This document shows positions 8,902 to 17,404 of a stretch of 43,838 nucleotides of DNA, piece after piece. Position numbers and translations under genes: made by a program. The notes under the pieces were generated by a model, which saw nothing but the letters and a program-made list of their open reading frames with translations, had not been told where the DNA came from and did no database searches. Position 1 is the first letter of the stretch. Each line of letters starts with the position of its first letter. The stretch comes from Gammaproteobacteria bacterium (GTDB lineage: Bacteria; Pseudomonadota; Gammaproteobacteria; Burkholderiales; Burkholderiaceae_C): positions 1 through 43,838 of the forward strand of contig JANYHL010000133.1 in assembly GCA_025359085.1 (NCBI GenBank). The letters are read 5' to 3'.

Positions 8902-10155
8902 TTACATGTTTTCGATCATCACCTGACCAAATCCAGAACAACTGACTTGGGTCGCACCGTCCATCAGCCGGGCGAAGTCATAGGTGACCTTTTTGCTCTT
9001 GATCGAGCGCTCCATCGATTTGATAATGGCATCTGCCGCTTCAGTCCAACCCATGTGACGCAACATCATCTCGGCCGAGAGAATTTCAGAGCCAGGATTC
9101 ACATAATCTTTACCCGCGTATTTGGGGGCTGTACCGTGAGTGGCTTCAAAGCAAGCTACCGAATCTGAGAGGTTGGCGCCTGCTGCAATGCCAATGCCGC
9201 CGACTTGAGCTGCCAAAGCGTCAGAAATATAGTCGCCATTCAGGTTCAAGGTTGCAATCACACTGTATTCAGACGGGCGCAGCAAAATTTGTTGCAGGAA
9301 GGCATCTGCAATGCAATCCTTGATGATGATTTCCTTACCCGTTTTCGGGTTCTTGAATTTGCACCAGGGACCTCCATCGATCAACTCGGCACCAAATTCC
9401 TTTTGTGCCAGGGCATAGCCCCAATCACGGAAAGCACCTTCGGTGAATTTCATGATGTTGCCTTTGTGAACGAGCGTCACATTGGGTTTGTCATTGTCGA
9501 TTGCGTAACGAATAGCCTTGCGCACCAAGCGCTCTGTGCCTTCACGGGACACCGGTTTGATACCAATGCCTGAGGTGCCGGGGAAACGGATTTTGGTAAC
9601 ACCCATCTCGTCCTGCAAAAACTTGATGAGTTTTTGCGCCTTGGGCGATTCAGCTTCAAATTCGATACCGCAGTAGATGTCTTCGGTATTTTCACGGAAG
9701 ATCACCATATTGGTTTTTTCCGGCTCTTTGACGGGGCTGGGTACGCCTTCAAAATACTGGATCGGACGCAAGCAGACAAACAGGTCAAGTTCCTGTCGCA
9801 TAAAGACATTGAGCGAGCGGATACCGCCACCAATGGGGGTAGTCAATGGGCCTTTGATGGACACCACATACTCACGCAAAGCTTCTAGGGTTTCATTGGG
9901 AAACCACACATCCGGGCCGTACACGTTGGTCGATTTTTCTCCTGCATAGACTTCCATCCAGTGAATTTTTTTCTTGCCGCCATAAGCCTTGGCCACTGCG
10001 GCATCAACCACTTTGATCATCACGGGCGTAATGTCCAAACCAGTGCCATCACCTTCAATAAAAGGAATGACCGGGTGATCAGGCACATTGAGTGACATGT
10101 CGGCATTGACAGTGATTTTTTGTCCTTCTGAGGGAACCTTGATGTGCTGGTACAT
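8902..10155 (-). CDS. icd: NADP-dependent isocitrate dehydrogenase
   Basis: TCA-cycle enzyme converting isocitrate to 2-oxoglutarate with NADP+, 417 residues, almost exactly the size of E. coli Icd. Visible family features are [17 protein letters not shown] at the N-terminus, the substrate-loop region [16 protein letters not shown], the [15 protein letters not shown] block, and [17 protein letters not shown] near the C-terminus, whose Lys-Tyr region is typical of the NADP-specific type. The start is preceded by GGAG nine bases upstream. It is a single-gene unit with its own terminator, divergent from the alanine-rich protein gene. Its product, 2-oxoglutarate, is a plausible substrate for the oxidoreductase encoded at 35713-40438 (inference). 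Confidence 0.97.
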   Translation of the reverse strand: MYQHIKVPSEGQKITVNADMSLNVPDHPVIPFIEGDGTGLDITPVMIKVVDAAVAKAYGGKKKIHWMEVYAGEKSTNVYGPDVWFPNETLEALREYVVSIKGPLTTPIGGGIRSLNVFMRQELDLFVCLRPIQYFEGVPSPVKEPEKTNMVIFRENTEDIYCGIEFEAESPKAQKLIKFLQDEMGVTKIRFPGTSGIGIKPVSREGTERLVRKAIRYAIDNDKPNVTLVHKGNIMKFTEGAFRDWGYALAQKEFGAELIDGGPWCKFKNPKTGKEIIIKDCIADAFLQQILLRPSEYSVIATLNLNGDYISDALAAQVGGIGIAAGANLSDSVACFEATHGTAPKYAGKDYVNPGSEILSAEMMLRHMGWTEAADAIIKSMERSIKSKKVTYDFARLMDGATQVSCSGFGQVMIENM

Positions 10156-10374
10156 GTAGCTACTTCTCCATTAATTGATTGAATTTGTGAGCAAATTGAA
10201 GCCGAAACCATCCGAGAATGCCTTTCCCTGGCTAGCTTGATGGCGTCAGTGAATTTTAGTCCCAAAAAATTACTGATTTCTGTCAACCGCGGCCATGCCA
10301 CCCCCGTTACGGATAAGCCTTCCAAAGTTTGGGAGGAAATTAATTGACATAACGTTATCTCAAGGAAATTGAAA

Positions 10375-10653
10375 ATGAACAAACTTCTCGCCGCTTTGGT
10401 TGCTGGTCTTTTCGCTGCTGGCGCATTCGCTGCTGATGCTCCTGCTACGGCTGCCGCTAAGGCTGCTGCTCCTGCTGCTGCTAAAGCTGCTGCTGCTGCC
10501 GCCGCCGCTGCACCTGCTGCTGCCGCTGCTGCCGCACCTGCTGCTGCCGCCGCCGCTGCACCTGCTGCTGCCGCTGCTGCCGCACCCGCTGCCGCTGCTA
10601 AAGTAGATGCAAAAGCTGCAAAAGCTGAAAAAGCCGCTGCCGCCAAGAAGTAA
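10375..10653 (+). CDS. Small secreted alanine-rich repeat protein
   Basis: A 92-residue protein of unknown function. A signal peptide MNKLLAALVAGLFAAGAFA is followed by a low-complexity mature part made almost only of Ala with scattered Pro and Lys, ending in a lysine-rich segment (KVDAKAAKAEKAAAAKK). The ATG at 10375 is chosen over the TTG at 10369 because AAGGA sits eight bases before it. Codons 42-73 are two near-identical 48-base units in tandem. A strong terminator follows 18 bases after the stop, so this is a discrete, probably well-expressed gene. The composition resembles Ala/Lys/Pro-rich histone-H1-like or envelope-associated small proteins, but the signal peptide argues for the periplasm. 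I assign no function. Confidence 0.8.
   Translation: MNKLLAALVAGLFAAGAFAADAPATAAAKAAAPAAAKAAAAAAAAAPAAAAAAAPAAAAAAAPAAAAAAAPAAAAKVDAKAAKAEKAAAAKK
10498..10593 (+). repeat. 48-base tandem repeat, two copies
   Basis: Units 10498-10545 and 10546-10593 differ at only 2 of 48 positions by direct comparison. Each encodes 16 residues made of Ala with two Pro. The identity extends to third codon positions, so it reflects recent DNA duplication and not merely an alanine-rich composition. Confidence 0.9.
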
Positions 10654-10671
10654 TTCTTGACAAGTTAAGCT

Positions 10672-10703
10672 GAAAAAAAGCCCGCGTATGCGGGCTTTTT
10701 TTT
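10672..10703 (+). terminator. Rho-independent terminator after the alanine-rich gene
   Basis: AAAGCCCGC, a GTAT loop and GCGGGCTTT form a nine-base perfect stem, flanked by a run of A on the left and a run of T on the right. It can therefore work in both directions. Confidence 0.93.
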
Positions 10704-10736
10704 GTGCTATCTCTTTAATTGCACCAAAATCGATCC

Positions 10737-11189
10737 ATGAAATACATTGCAATTGCACTTCTCGGCTTAGCCGTTGCGCATGTCAACTCAGCTTGTGCGC
10801 AGGACGCACCACAGATGAACTTACCCCGCGTCAAGCTGTCAGCGGGCATGCATTTGATCGATGCCCAAGTGGCAGCAACCCCGCAGCAACGTTCAACCGG
10901 GCTGATGTTCCGCCGCGACATGCCGCAGTCCGCGGGTATGTTATTTGTATTTGAACAAGCCACCGTGCAATGTTTCTGGATGAAAAACACCATCCTGCCC
11001 CTGACGACGGCCTTCGTTGCCAACGACGGCACCATTGTCAATCTGGCAGACATGAAACCACATACCACTGATTCTCATTGCTCAAAAGAGCCGGTTCGTT
11101 TTGTCCTGGAAATGAATCAGGGTTGGTTTCGCAAGAAAGGCATTAAGGCGGGATTCAAACTCGGTGGCCAACCGTTTGAAGTGAAGTAA
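10737..11189 (+). CDS. Exported DUF192 protein
   Basis: A 150-residue protein of the DUF192 family, function unknown. A signal peptide (first about 24 residues, cleavage near ACA/QD) leads into the family core: HLIDAQVAATPQQRSTGLMF, RRDMPQSAGMLFVFE, the WMKNTILPLTTAFV block, and the RFVLEMNQGWFRKKGIKAG ending. These motifs (TGLM, FWMKNT, E-x-x-G) are the usual conserved positions. The ATG at 10737 gives a clean signal peptide; the TTG at 10719 would add six residues and is less likely. No clear Shine-Dalgarno is seen. The gene is separated from its left neighbour by a terminator and converges on the kinase gene. Confidence 0.88.
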   Translation: MKYIAIALLGLAVAHVNSACAQDAPQMNLPRVKLSAGMHLIDAQVAATPQQRSTGLMFRRDMPQSAGMLFVFEQATVQCFWMKNTILPLTTAFVANDGTIVNLADMKPHTTDSHCSKEPVRFVLEMNQGWFRKKGIKAGFKLGGQPFEVK

Positions 11190-11241
11190 GGATCAACAAG
11201 TCAGTTATTTGATTTCCGTCGCAACGAACGACGTCCGCAAG

Positions 11242-12240
11242 TCACCATGCTTCGGCGCGGCCTTTGATACGCCCCAATATCTCAGGCGTGAGACGGTTGC
11301 CATATTGGCTGACCACCAAGCCTGCGGCCTGGTTGGCCAACCAGGCGGCCTGCGGGTGACTCTCACCATGCGTTACGGCGTAAAGAAAGGCACCGGCGAA
11401 CATATCCCCGGCGCCATTGGTGTCGAGCGCTTGGACCGGGACAGCAGGCACAGCAGTTTGTTGTTTACCCTCTAGCACCAAGCAGCCTTGAGGGCCCCGC
11501 GTGAGGCAGACGGTGCGTGCCAGCTGGCTGATTTGGTGACATATCTGTTCTATATCTTGCGAGCCACACCAGACCTGCGCTTCTTCCTCATTGCAAAACA
11601 GGTAATCCAACCCTTGGCCGATGATGGCGTCAAGGCCAGGTCGACAAAAGTTGATCATGCTGACATCGCTCAAGGTGGTGGCCAGGGCCACGCCAGCATC
11701 TTGGGCCATTTGGCGACCTTGAAGGGCTGCCTGCAGGCCGGTTGAGGATGCGGCGAGGTAACCTTCCATGTAATAGATTTTTGATTGGGCAATATCTTGC
11801 TCGTGCAGGGCGGTGTGGTCAAGCTCAGCCGTGGCACCCAGAAAAGTACTCATACTGCGCTCGGCATCGGGTGTCACCATCACCATGCAACTGCCGGTCT
11901 GGCCCGGTGCCGGCAACGTCCGGGTGAGGTTGGTGGCCACGCCGTTGGCGATCAGGTCCCGGGTGTAAAACGCGCCCAGCTCATCATCAGCCACACGGCA
12001 CGAGTAAAACGCCCTGCCCCCAAGTTGCGCCAACGCCACCACCGTGTTGCCCGCCGAGCCGCCCCCGGTGCGCCGTGCCGTGCTGGCCGTCAGATGACCC
12101 AGCAACTCTGAGCGGCGTGCGGCGTCGATCAAAGTCATGTGCCGCTTGTCCACGCCCATGGCCTGAAGTTGGGTGTCCGAGACTTCATATTCAGAGTCCA
12201 CCAGAGCGTTGCCGATGGCGTAGAGATCGTAGGTTTTCAT
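11242..12240 (-). CDS. PfkB-family carbohydrate kinase (adenosine-kinase-like)
   Basis: Ribokinase/PfkB-fold kinase of 332 residues that phosphorylates a sugar or nucleoside with ATP. The N-terminal signature GGSAGNTVVALAQLGG and the C-terminal signature DTNGAGDMFAGAFLYA, with its catalytic aspartate, are both intact. The opening MKTYDLYAIGNALVDSEYEV resembles bacterial proteins annotated as adenosine kinase, so adenosine is a candidate substrate but not proven. The ATG at 12240 is preferred because upstream in-frame sequence back to 12321 has no family similarity. It follows rluA on the same strand after a 107-base gap. Confidence 0.88.
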   Translation of the reverse strand: MKTYDLYAIGNALVDSEYEVSDTQLQAMGVDKRHMTLIDAARRSELLGHLTASTARRTGGGSAGNTVVALAQLGGRAFYSCRVADDELGAFYTRDLIANGVATNLTRTLPAPGQTGSCMVMVTPDAERSMSTFLGATAELDHTALHEQDIAQSKIYYMEGYLAASSTGLQAALQGRQMAQDAGVALATTLSDVSMINFCRPGLDAIIGQGLDYLFCNEEEAQVWCGSQDIEQICHQISQLARTVCLTRGPQGCLVLEGKQQTAVPAVPVQALDTNGAGDMFAGAFLYAVTHGESHPQAAWLANQAAGLVVSQYGNRLTPEILGRIKGRAEAW

Positions 12241-12347
12241 GCTGGAGTCTTCTTGATTTGGCAACGGCGTTGTCGCGTTGAAGGCTTGGAGTGTATCGGC
12301 TTGATCGGGACCCCATGGCATGGGCTCACCCTTGCTGGCGCGCTAAC

Positions 12348-13001
12348 TCAAAAAGGCGCCGTGCTGACAAATCGCATGGTTTGCGCGCTCCCAGGGTGAC
12401 ACAGTTCAAGCGAACAGGCATGCAATAAAAGTCGGTCCGCCATGGCTTGCACACGCGGGCTGGCATACAGTGAATCTCCCACAATGGCGTGCCCCAATGC
12501 CAGCAGATGTACACGCAATTGGTGCGACCGCCCTGTCACGGGTTCCAACTCAACCCGGGTCGTTCCATCAGACAGGTTGTGGGAGAGCACGCGCCAGTGC
12601 GTCAAACTGGGCTTGCCGCGCTGGTGGTCAATGATCCGGCGCGGCCGCTCTGGCCAATCGACAATGATAGGCAGGTCAATCACGTCCCAGGTTTGCAGTG
12701 ATGGCGCCAGTTGCCCGTCGACGACGGCGACGTAACGTTTGTTTACGCTACGACTGGCAAAAGCCCCACTCAGGGTGCGCTGTGCCGCAATCCCGCGGGC
12801 CATCACCATCAAACCCGACGTCGCCATGTCCAGGCGATGCACCACCAGTGCATCCGGGTAGCGGGCTTGAGCGCGCGCACTCAGGCAATCCTGTTTGTAT
12901 TCACCGCGTCCAGGCACCGACAACAAACCGGCAGGCTTGTCCAACACCAACAGTAGCTCATCGGCGTACAGGACCTTCAGCTCATCAAGGTGCATCGACA
13001 T
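12348..13001 (-). CDS. rluA: RluA-type pseudouridine synthase
   Basis: RNA pseudouridine synthase of 217 residues, the length of E. coli RluA (which modifies 23S rRNA and some tRNAs). The catalytic motif HRLDMATSGLMVMA holds the essential aspartate; LDKPAGLLSVPGRG near the start and TGRSHQLRVHLLALGH near the end are also conserved. There is no S4 domain, which agrees with RluA rather than RluB/C/D types. The start is ATG 13001 or ATG 12995. No Shine-Dalgarno is seen, because the upstream DNA is a decayed transposase remnant lying in the same reading frame as rluA. The gene itself appears full length. Confidence 0.88.
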   Translation of the reverse strand: MSMHLDELKVLYADELLLVLDKPAGLLSVPGRGEYKQDCLSARAQARYPDALVVHRLDMATSGLMVMARGIAAQRTLSGAFASRSVNKRYVAVVDGQLAPSLQTWDVIDLPIIVDWPERPRRIIDHQRGKPSLTHWRVLSHNLSDGTTRVELEPVTGRSHQLRVHLLALGHAIVGDSLYASPRVQAMADRLLLHACSLELCHPGSAQTMRFVSTAPF

Positions 13002-13013
13002 TCTGCAAAAGTC

Positions 13014-13231
13014 GCTGTAGTCTGGAACGGATTGAACCTGAAAGTGAACATGATCTTTGTCGATGCCAATCTCCGAAAATTTAATCTCTAGCTCTGCTCC
13101 GTGTCCAGGCGCACTTCTTTGAGCACCTCATCAACTTCCTCTTCAAACACCACTCGTGGGTACTTCGCCGGAAACACCCAGCGGTGCATGAGCACCGTCA
13201 CGTTGTGGCTCTTGTGTATGTATTCACTTAT
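13014..13231 (-). pseudogene. tnpA: Decayed IS200/IS605-family transposase (TnpA) remnant
   Basis: The minus strand encodes ISEYIHKSHNVTVLMHRWVF and then PAKYPRVVFEEEVDEVLKEV, up to a TAG stop at 13088-13090. One frame over it continues IKFSEIGIDKDHVHFQVQSV and PDYS. Together these follow the N-terminal half of IS200-type Y1 transposases, including the metal-binding His-x-His (DHVHF). The break is explained by loss of one base where the family has a Tyr-Glu-Ile-Lys stretch. The start codon region is eroded, the C-terminal half with the catalytic tyrosine is missing, and the sequence runs straight into rluA. It is non-functional. The family assignment is from remembered protein similarity. Confidence 0.75.
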
Positions 13232-13282
13232 CGCTCAAGAATACCGTTACGCACCAAGAGACGGGGAATTTAGCCCCAGTGA

Positions 13283-13435
13283 TTAAGTCCGTGAGGGCGC
13301 ATTTTTTAGTTTTCCGCGTACCGGCACGACGGTAGTGACGGTTGGACGCACTGCGTCCGGCGACACCGGCTTGGGTGGCGAGGTATCTTTTTTCGGTTTT
13401 TTAACCATCTTGCTGCTTTGCTGACCTTTTGCCAT
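13283..13435 (-). CDS. Small basic hypothetical protein
   Basis: A 50-residue Lys/Pro/Val-rich protein beginning MAKGQQSSKMVKKPKKDTSP. I know of similar short basic proteins starting MAKGQ and carrying KKPKKD in related betaproteobacteria, but with no known function. The ATG at 13435 is well supported: CTGGAG lies six bases upstream, whereas the longer in-frame start at 13465 has none. It has no signal peptide or membrane segment and is probably cytoplasmic and disordered. It lies upstream of the transposase remnant on the same strand, with no obvious partner. Confidence 0.6.
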   Translation of the reverse strand: MAKGQQSSKMVKKPKKDTSPPKPVSPDAVRPTVTTVVPVRGKLKNAPSRT

Positions 13436-13465
13436 TTTTTGCTCCAGAGTTAAATGTCCGGCCAT

Positions 13466-13757
13466 TCGAATTGAGGCTGGCGCGCTCGATTATCTTCCCC
13501 CAGACGACTGTTTCAGGACTCTTTAGAAAAGCCGCAACCTATTTTCGCAACCTTCGCCCTCGTTACTCCATAGCATCAAAATGTTCTTGACCGTTGCAGT
13601 CTCGTGAAACATTGAAAGTGTCAGTCTGTCTTGCGACTCCCCCAGCCGGGTAACAACGCATAGCTACGGCACAGGCGTTTTCCCCGTGCACACGGTCGGA
13701 TTACGGCGACAATCTAGCTCCAATTTCTATTACCCACTTGCCTGCCCCCCATTTTTT
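13466..13757. other. Non-coding stretch between divergent genes
   Basis: About 290 bases between the small basic protein gene (minus) and the acetyltransferase gene (plus). I see no convincing gene, RNA or terminator. It presumably carries the two divergent promoters. Confidence 0.5.
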
Positions 13758-14285
13758 ATGTCCAGTACAAACAACTTTGAAGTCCGGCCCGCCACCGTGC
13801 GCGATGCCAAGGCCATTGCCGAAATTCATGTCAGTGCCAGTCAGGCGGCGTTCAAAGCCCTGTTCCCGGGTGAAAAATCGCCTGTCATGACGGTCGACAA
13901 GACCCAGGCCTACTGGTGTGAAGCCATTGAATTCAGCGAACCCCAGGTTCTCGTGGCGCTTGATGTCGGCCAGGTTGTCGGTTTTATCGGTTTCGACCGC
14001 TCCCGCGACAAAGGCACAGCGCCAACCACCGGTGAAATTTGGGCCGTCTATGCCGCCACCTCACACTGGGGTCAGGGCGTCGGGTTGGCCCTGTGGGATG
14101 CGGCGCGTGAAGGCTTGTTGGAAGAGGGCTGTACCAAGGTCACGGTGTGGATACCGCTGGGCAATGAGCGTGCCCTGCACTTCCACGACCTGGCGGGTTT
14201 TAAACGTGAGATGACCAGCATCAAGACTGTGCCGATGGGCACGGTCAAGGTCGAAGAAATTCGCCTGAAACGCGATTTAAGCTGA
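13758..14285 (+). CDS. GNAT-family N-acetyltransferase
   Basis: A 175-residue acetyltransferase that uses acetyl-CoA; the substrate is unknown. The GNAT fold is recognised from FEVRPATVRDAKAIAEIHV at the N-terminus, the beta-strand GEIWAVYAAT, the acetyl-CoA-binding loop SHWGQGVGLALWDAARE, and the closing NERALHFHDLAGFKRE. The ATG at 13758 places the fold start ten residues in; the longer in-frame start at 13686 adds an unrelated segment and is rejected. Neither has a clear Shine-Dalgarno. It converges on the FabH-like gene with a 12-base gap. Confidence 0.83.
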   Translation: MSSTNNFEVRPATVRDAKAIAEIHVSASQAAFKALFPGEKSPVMTVDKTQAYWCEAIEFSEPQVLVALDVGQVVGFIGFDRSRDKGTAPTTGEIWAVYAATSHWGQGVGLALWDAAREGLLEEGCTKVTVWIPLGNERALHFHDLAGFKREMTSIKTVPMGTVKVEEIRLKRDLS

Positions 14286-14297
14286 GGCCTGGCCTGA

Positions 14298-15416
14298 TCA
14301 AGTGCGGCGCAACACCGCGCTGCCAATGGAATAGCCAGCCCCAAAGGAGCAGATCACGCCGACCTCACCGACCTGGATGTCATCGTGGTGCCGGTGAAAT
14401 GCAATGATAGAACCGGCCGATGCCGTGTTGGCAAACTCATCCAGGATCACCGGCGCCTCATCCACCGTGGCATCACGCCCAAGCAGTTTGCGACTGATCA
14501 AGTGATTCATGCCAAGGTTGGCTTGGTGTAGCCAAAAACGCCGCACCCCATCGGGCGCCAGCCCATGTTCTGCCAGGTGGCTGGTCATGTGCTCGACCGC
14601 CATTGGACAAACTTCCTTGAACACCTTGCGCCCTTCCTGGTAAAACAGCAGATCGCGGTCATCGGGGTTGCGGTCTTCGCTACGCGACATGTAGCCGGCA
14701 TTATTGCGAATGTTGTTGGAAAACGAGGTCAGCAAACGGGTGCCAAGCACTTCAAAGGCGCCCGCAGGGGCATTCTCCAGGCGCTCGATCAGGATGGCCG
14801 TACAAACGTCGCCAAAGATGAAGTGGCAGTCGCGGTCTTTCCAGGCCAGATGCGACGAAGTAATTTCGGGGTCGACCACCAAAATGGCCCGGGCAGAGCC
14901 GGTTTTGACTGCGTTGACCGCCGTCTCGATGGCAAAGGTAGCCGATGAACAAGCCACATTCATGTCAAAGCCAAAGCCCTGAATGCCCAACGCAGTCTGA
15001 ATTTCCACCGCAATCGCCGGGTAGGCGCGCTGCATATTGGCACAGGCACAAATCACGCCGTCGATCTCTTCGGGCTGTTTGCCAGCGCGCGTCAGCGCAT
15101 CGCGCGCTGCGGCCACACCAATTTCAGCCATCATCGATATCTCGCTATCAGGGCGGGCCTGAAAGCGCGGGCGCATGCGCTGCGGGTCAAGAATGCCGGA
15201 TTTCTCCATCACATAGCGTTGCTTGATGCCCGACGCTTTTTCAATGAATTCAATGCTGGATGGGGGAATCGGCTGACGGGCGCCGGCGGCAATGGCCGCA
15301 GCGTGCAGCGTGTTTTCCTGCGTGGCAAATTGATTGAAAGAGGCCACCAGTTCTTCGTTGCTAATGACGTGAGGTGGAATATAGAGTCCAGTGCTACTGA
15401 TGGCGACACGATGCAT
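14298..15416 (-). CDS. Beta-ketoacyl-ACP synthase III-like protein (FabH2 type)
   Basis: Thiolase-fold condensing enzyme of 372 residues. The catalytic triad is visible: Cys146 in FDMNVACSSATFAIE, His287 in RRFWLHQANLGMNHLI and Asn320 in DEFANTASAGSIIAF. It is about 50 residues longer than housekeeping FabH and has CSS in place of CAG, resembling the Pseudomonas aeruginosa PA3286 type, which condenses a medium-chain acyl-CoA with malonyl-ACP (known for that protein, inferred here). The ATG at 15416 has AGGA nine bases upstream; the longer frame to 15458 is not supported. It lies 153 bases downstream of the methyltransferase on the same strand. It could feed beta-oxidation intermediates back into lipid synthesis. 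Confidence 0.85.
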   Translation of the reverse strand: MHRVAISSTGLYIPPHVISNEELVASFNQFATQENTLHAAAIAAGARQPIPPSSIEFIEKASGIKQRYVMEKSGILDPQRMRPRFQARPDSEISMMAEIGVAAARDALTRAGKQPEEIDGVICACANMQRAYPAIAVEIQTALGIQGFGFDMNVACSSATFAIETAVNAVKTGSARAILVVDPEITSSHLAWKDRDCHFIFGDVCTAILIERLENAPAGAFEVLGTRLLTSFSNNIRNNAGYMSRSEDRNPDDRDLLFYQEGRKVFKEVCPMAVEHMTSHLAEHGLAPDGVRRFWLHQANLGMNHLISRKLLGRDATVDEAPVILDEFANTASAGSIIAFHRHHDDIQVGEVGVICSFGAGYSIGSAVLRRT

Positions 15417-15569
15417 AACGTTTGTCCTGAAAAGTACGAGGCTGGTGTAGTCCAACAAAACCGTGATTATCTGCGGAGTTGATCGGGCCGCCCGACCATG
15501 TGTATTCAGTCGTCTTGCAGATTGGACTCAGCAAGGAAGATTCGCAAAATTCGAAGCGTCGAAAACGGT

Positions 15570-16115
15570 CTACTGGTCAGGCGTTTTAGTGAGCACCCAA
15601 ATGCAGGCGGGGGGGAAATTTGTAAAGACCCACTTGATCTGCCGCCACTTGAACTCTGCAGGTGCTCTGAATGGAGCGCGCAGGCCATACGTGTATTGAA
15701 TAAGCTGTGAGCCAGGAGAGACCTTCAGGAACGCCAGAAGGCTCTGCACCGTCAAATGCTTCATGGCAGGCGGCAATGACCGAAAAGGCAGGCTGGAGAC
15801 AACCGCCACTGACCCGCAATGCCGATAATTGTCGAGCGCAAAATGTGCTGACGAATGCACGATTTTCAAATTGGGATATTGCTTTTTTAAAGAGACGGCC
15901 AATTTTTTTTGCAGCTCGACAATTTGCAGTTTTTCTTGATTGACAACCTTGGAGAGGGCTTGCGTGATGGCGCCAGTGCCGGCACCGAGCTCCAGCACGT
16001 TCTCCGAGTCTTTCGCCAAATTGGCAAGCTCTCGGGCCAGACGAGCAGAAGAAGGAGCCAGCGCGCCTGTGGTGCGCGGATCCTTCAGCATTCGAAAGAG
16101 AAGTGAATAAGGCAT
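15570..16115 (-). CDS. Class I methyltransferase, phospholipid N-methyltransferase-like
   Basis: A 181-residue SAM-dependent methyltransferase. The N-terminus MPYSLLFRMLKDPRTTGALA and the following PSSARLAREL match the opening of the PmtA-like group (phosphatidylethanolamine N-methyltransferases), where the TGA-x-x-PSS stretch is typical. Motif I, VLELGAGTGAITQAL, binds SAM, and IVELQKKLAVSL follows as motif II. VVSSLPFRSLPP occupies motif IV, the place of the usual SGLPL of this group. Short hydrophobic segments suggest peripheral membrane association. A role in lipid headgroup methylation is inferred; an rRNA-dimethyltransferase-like relative cannot be excluded. It is followed by the FabH-like gene, a second lipid-related enzyme. 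Confidence 0.75.
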   Translation of the reverse strand: MPYSLLFRMLKDPRTTGALAPSSARLARELANLAKDSENVLELGAGTGAITQALSKVVNQEKLQIVELQKKLAVSLKKQYPNLKIVHSSAHFALDNYRHCGSVAVVSSLPFRSLPPAMKHLTVQSLLAFLKVSPGSQLIQYTYGLRAPFRAPAEFKWRQIKWVFTNFPPACIWVLTKTPDQ

Positions 16116-16353
16116 TGCGAGGTTGGATGCGGGCCGGATTCATGGAAATCAGGGTCGAATGTACTGCAAGAACCCTGATCTGAGCTCCGTCGGAAATTCA
16201 TTGGCACAACCCCTCTACCCCGTCTTTCAGTTCGGTGGCTAGGGTCAACCGCCAGTGATTGACCGTTTGGCCAGGGGACTGACCAGCCCGCGACCCTGAA
16301 CAGCGACAATGGCAGATTACCCTGTGCAAACCACCCCGAGAAATATCAACCCC

Positions 16354-17280
16354 ATGGCCACCAGCCTGCTCGCCCTGCTTGACGATATTGCCAGTGTGCT
16401 GGACGACGTCTCCGTGTTGACCCAGGTGGCGGCCAAGAAAACAGCTGGCGTGCTGGGAGACGATCTGGCCTTGAATGCGCAGCAGGTCGCCGGCGTGAAA
16501 GCCGAGCGCGAACTACCTGTGGTCTGGGCGGTATTCAAAGGTTCATTGATCAACAAAGTTATTTTGGTCCCCGCCGCCCTGGTCCTGAGCGCGCTGGCGC
16601 CGTGGGCGGTGACGCCGCTGTTGATGGTGGGCGGTGCTTTTTTATGTTTTGAAGGTTTTGAAAAACTGGCGCACAATTTTTTGCAGAGCGAAATTGAAGC
16701 CGCCGCGCAACATGCCCAGCGGCTGCAGGCGCTGGCAGATCCGTCGGTTGATCTGGCGGCCCTGGAAAAGGAAAAAATCAAAGGTGCGGTGCGTACCGAT
16801 TTCATTTTGTCGACCGAAATCATTGTCATCACGCTCGGCACCGTGCAGTCCAGCCCACTCGTCACCCAGATCGGCGTGCTGAGTGGCATCGCGATACTGA
16901 TGACCATCGGCGTCTATGGCTTGGTGGCGGGCATCGTCAAGCTCGATGATGGCGGGCTCTACCTGAGCCAACGAACGGGCATCGGCATGGCCGCGCGCTT
17001 GCAGCGCAGCGTGGGTCGGGGTGTTCTTCAAGCGGCCCCCTATTTGATGAAAACACTCTCGGTAGCGGGCACCGCCGCCATGTTTCTGGTGGGGGGTGGA
17101 ATCCTGATCCACGGCACGCCGGGAGCTGGCAGTTTGATAGAGCAGTGGAGCGTGGGCGCGGGCGCGGCGCTGCAACCGCTGGCGACTTTGGCACTGAATG
17201 GGCTGGGGGGTGTTTTGGCCGGCGCGGTGTTCTTGGCAAGTGTTACCTTGGGCAAACGGCTCAAACAGCGATTCATTTAA
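16354..17280 (+). CDS. DUF808 / YedI-family membrane protein
   Basis: A 308-residue inner-membrane protein, the size of E. coli YedI (about 305). It opens MATSLLALLDDIASVLDDVS, then AAKKTAGVLGDDLALNAQQV, both characteristic of DUF808, followed by several strongly hydrophobic segments, including one around VILVPAALVLSALAPW and others near the C-terminus. The ATG at 16354 is preferred because the family sequence begins exactly there; the in-frame start at 16309 adds 15 unrelated residues. Function is unknown. It stands alone, divergent from the methyltransferase gene, with repeat copy B just after its stop. Confidence 0.88.
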   Translation: MATSLLALLDDIASVLDDVSVLTQVAAKKTAGVLGDDLALNAQQVAGVKAERELPVVWAVFKGSLINKVILVPAALVLSALAPWAVTPLLMVGGAFLCFEGFEKLAHNFLQSEIEAAAQHAQRLQALADPSVDLAALEKEKIKGAVRTDFILSTEIIVITLGTVQSSPLVTQIGVLSGIAILMTIGVYGLVAGIVKLDDGGLYLSQRTGIGMAARLQRSVGRGVLQAAPYLMKTLSVAGTAAMFLVGGGILIHGTPGAGSLIEQWSVGAGAALQPLATLALNGLGGVLAGAVFLASVTLGKRLKQRFI

Positions 17281-17285
17281 ACGAT

Positions 17286-17333
17286 TTAGGCCTCTAGCCC
17301 CCGTCCTGTCTGCGTCAACAGCTATCAAAATGA
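17286..17333 (-). repeat. Dispersed repeat copy B
   Basis: On the minus strand: ATTTTGATAGCTG, a 20-base middle, then GGGGGCTAGAGGCC. It begins five bases after the stop of the DUF808 gene and is non-coding, lying between two convergent genes. Confidence 0.7.
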
Positions 17334-17404
17334 TATCTGATGCTATTGATCAGAATTAACGTCATGGCACGCCGGGCGTGACGGTCAGCGGCACGGTCGT
17401 CGGA

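Noticed and set aside
10344-10372. TTGACA as a -35 box before the alanine-rich gene
   Set aside because: A -10 at normal spacing would fall on the ribosome binding site, leaving no room for a leader; probably chance.
10020-10646. Minus-strand frame with a long poly-Ala/Gly run opposite the alanine-rich gene
   Set aside because: The run is the complement of the GCT/GCC repeat, and the rest overlaps the icd start and its promoter region; the plus-strand frame has the signal peptide and ribosome site.
13101-13286. Plus-strand open frame of 61 codons, Ser/Thr-rich
   Set aside because: It is the opposite strand of the transposase remnant, which reads as a known protein family on the minus strand.
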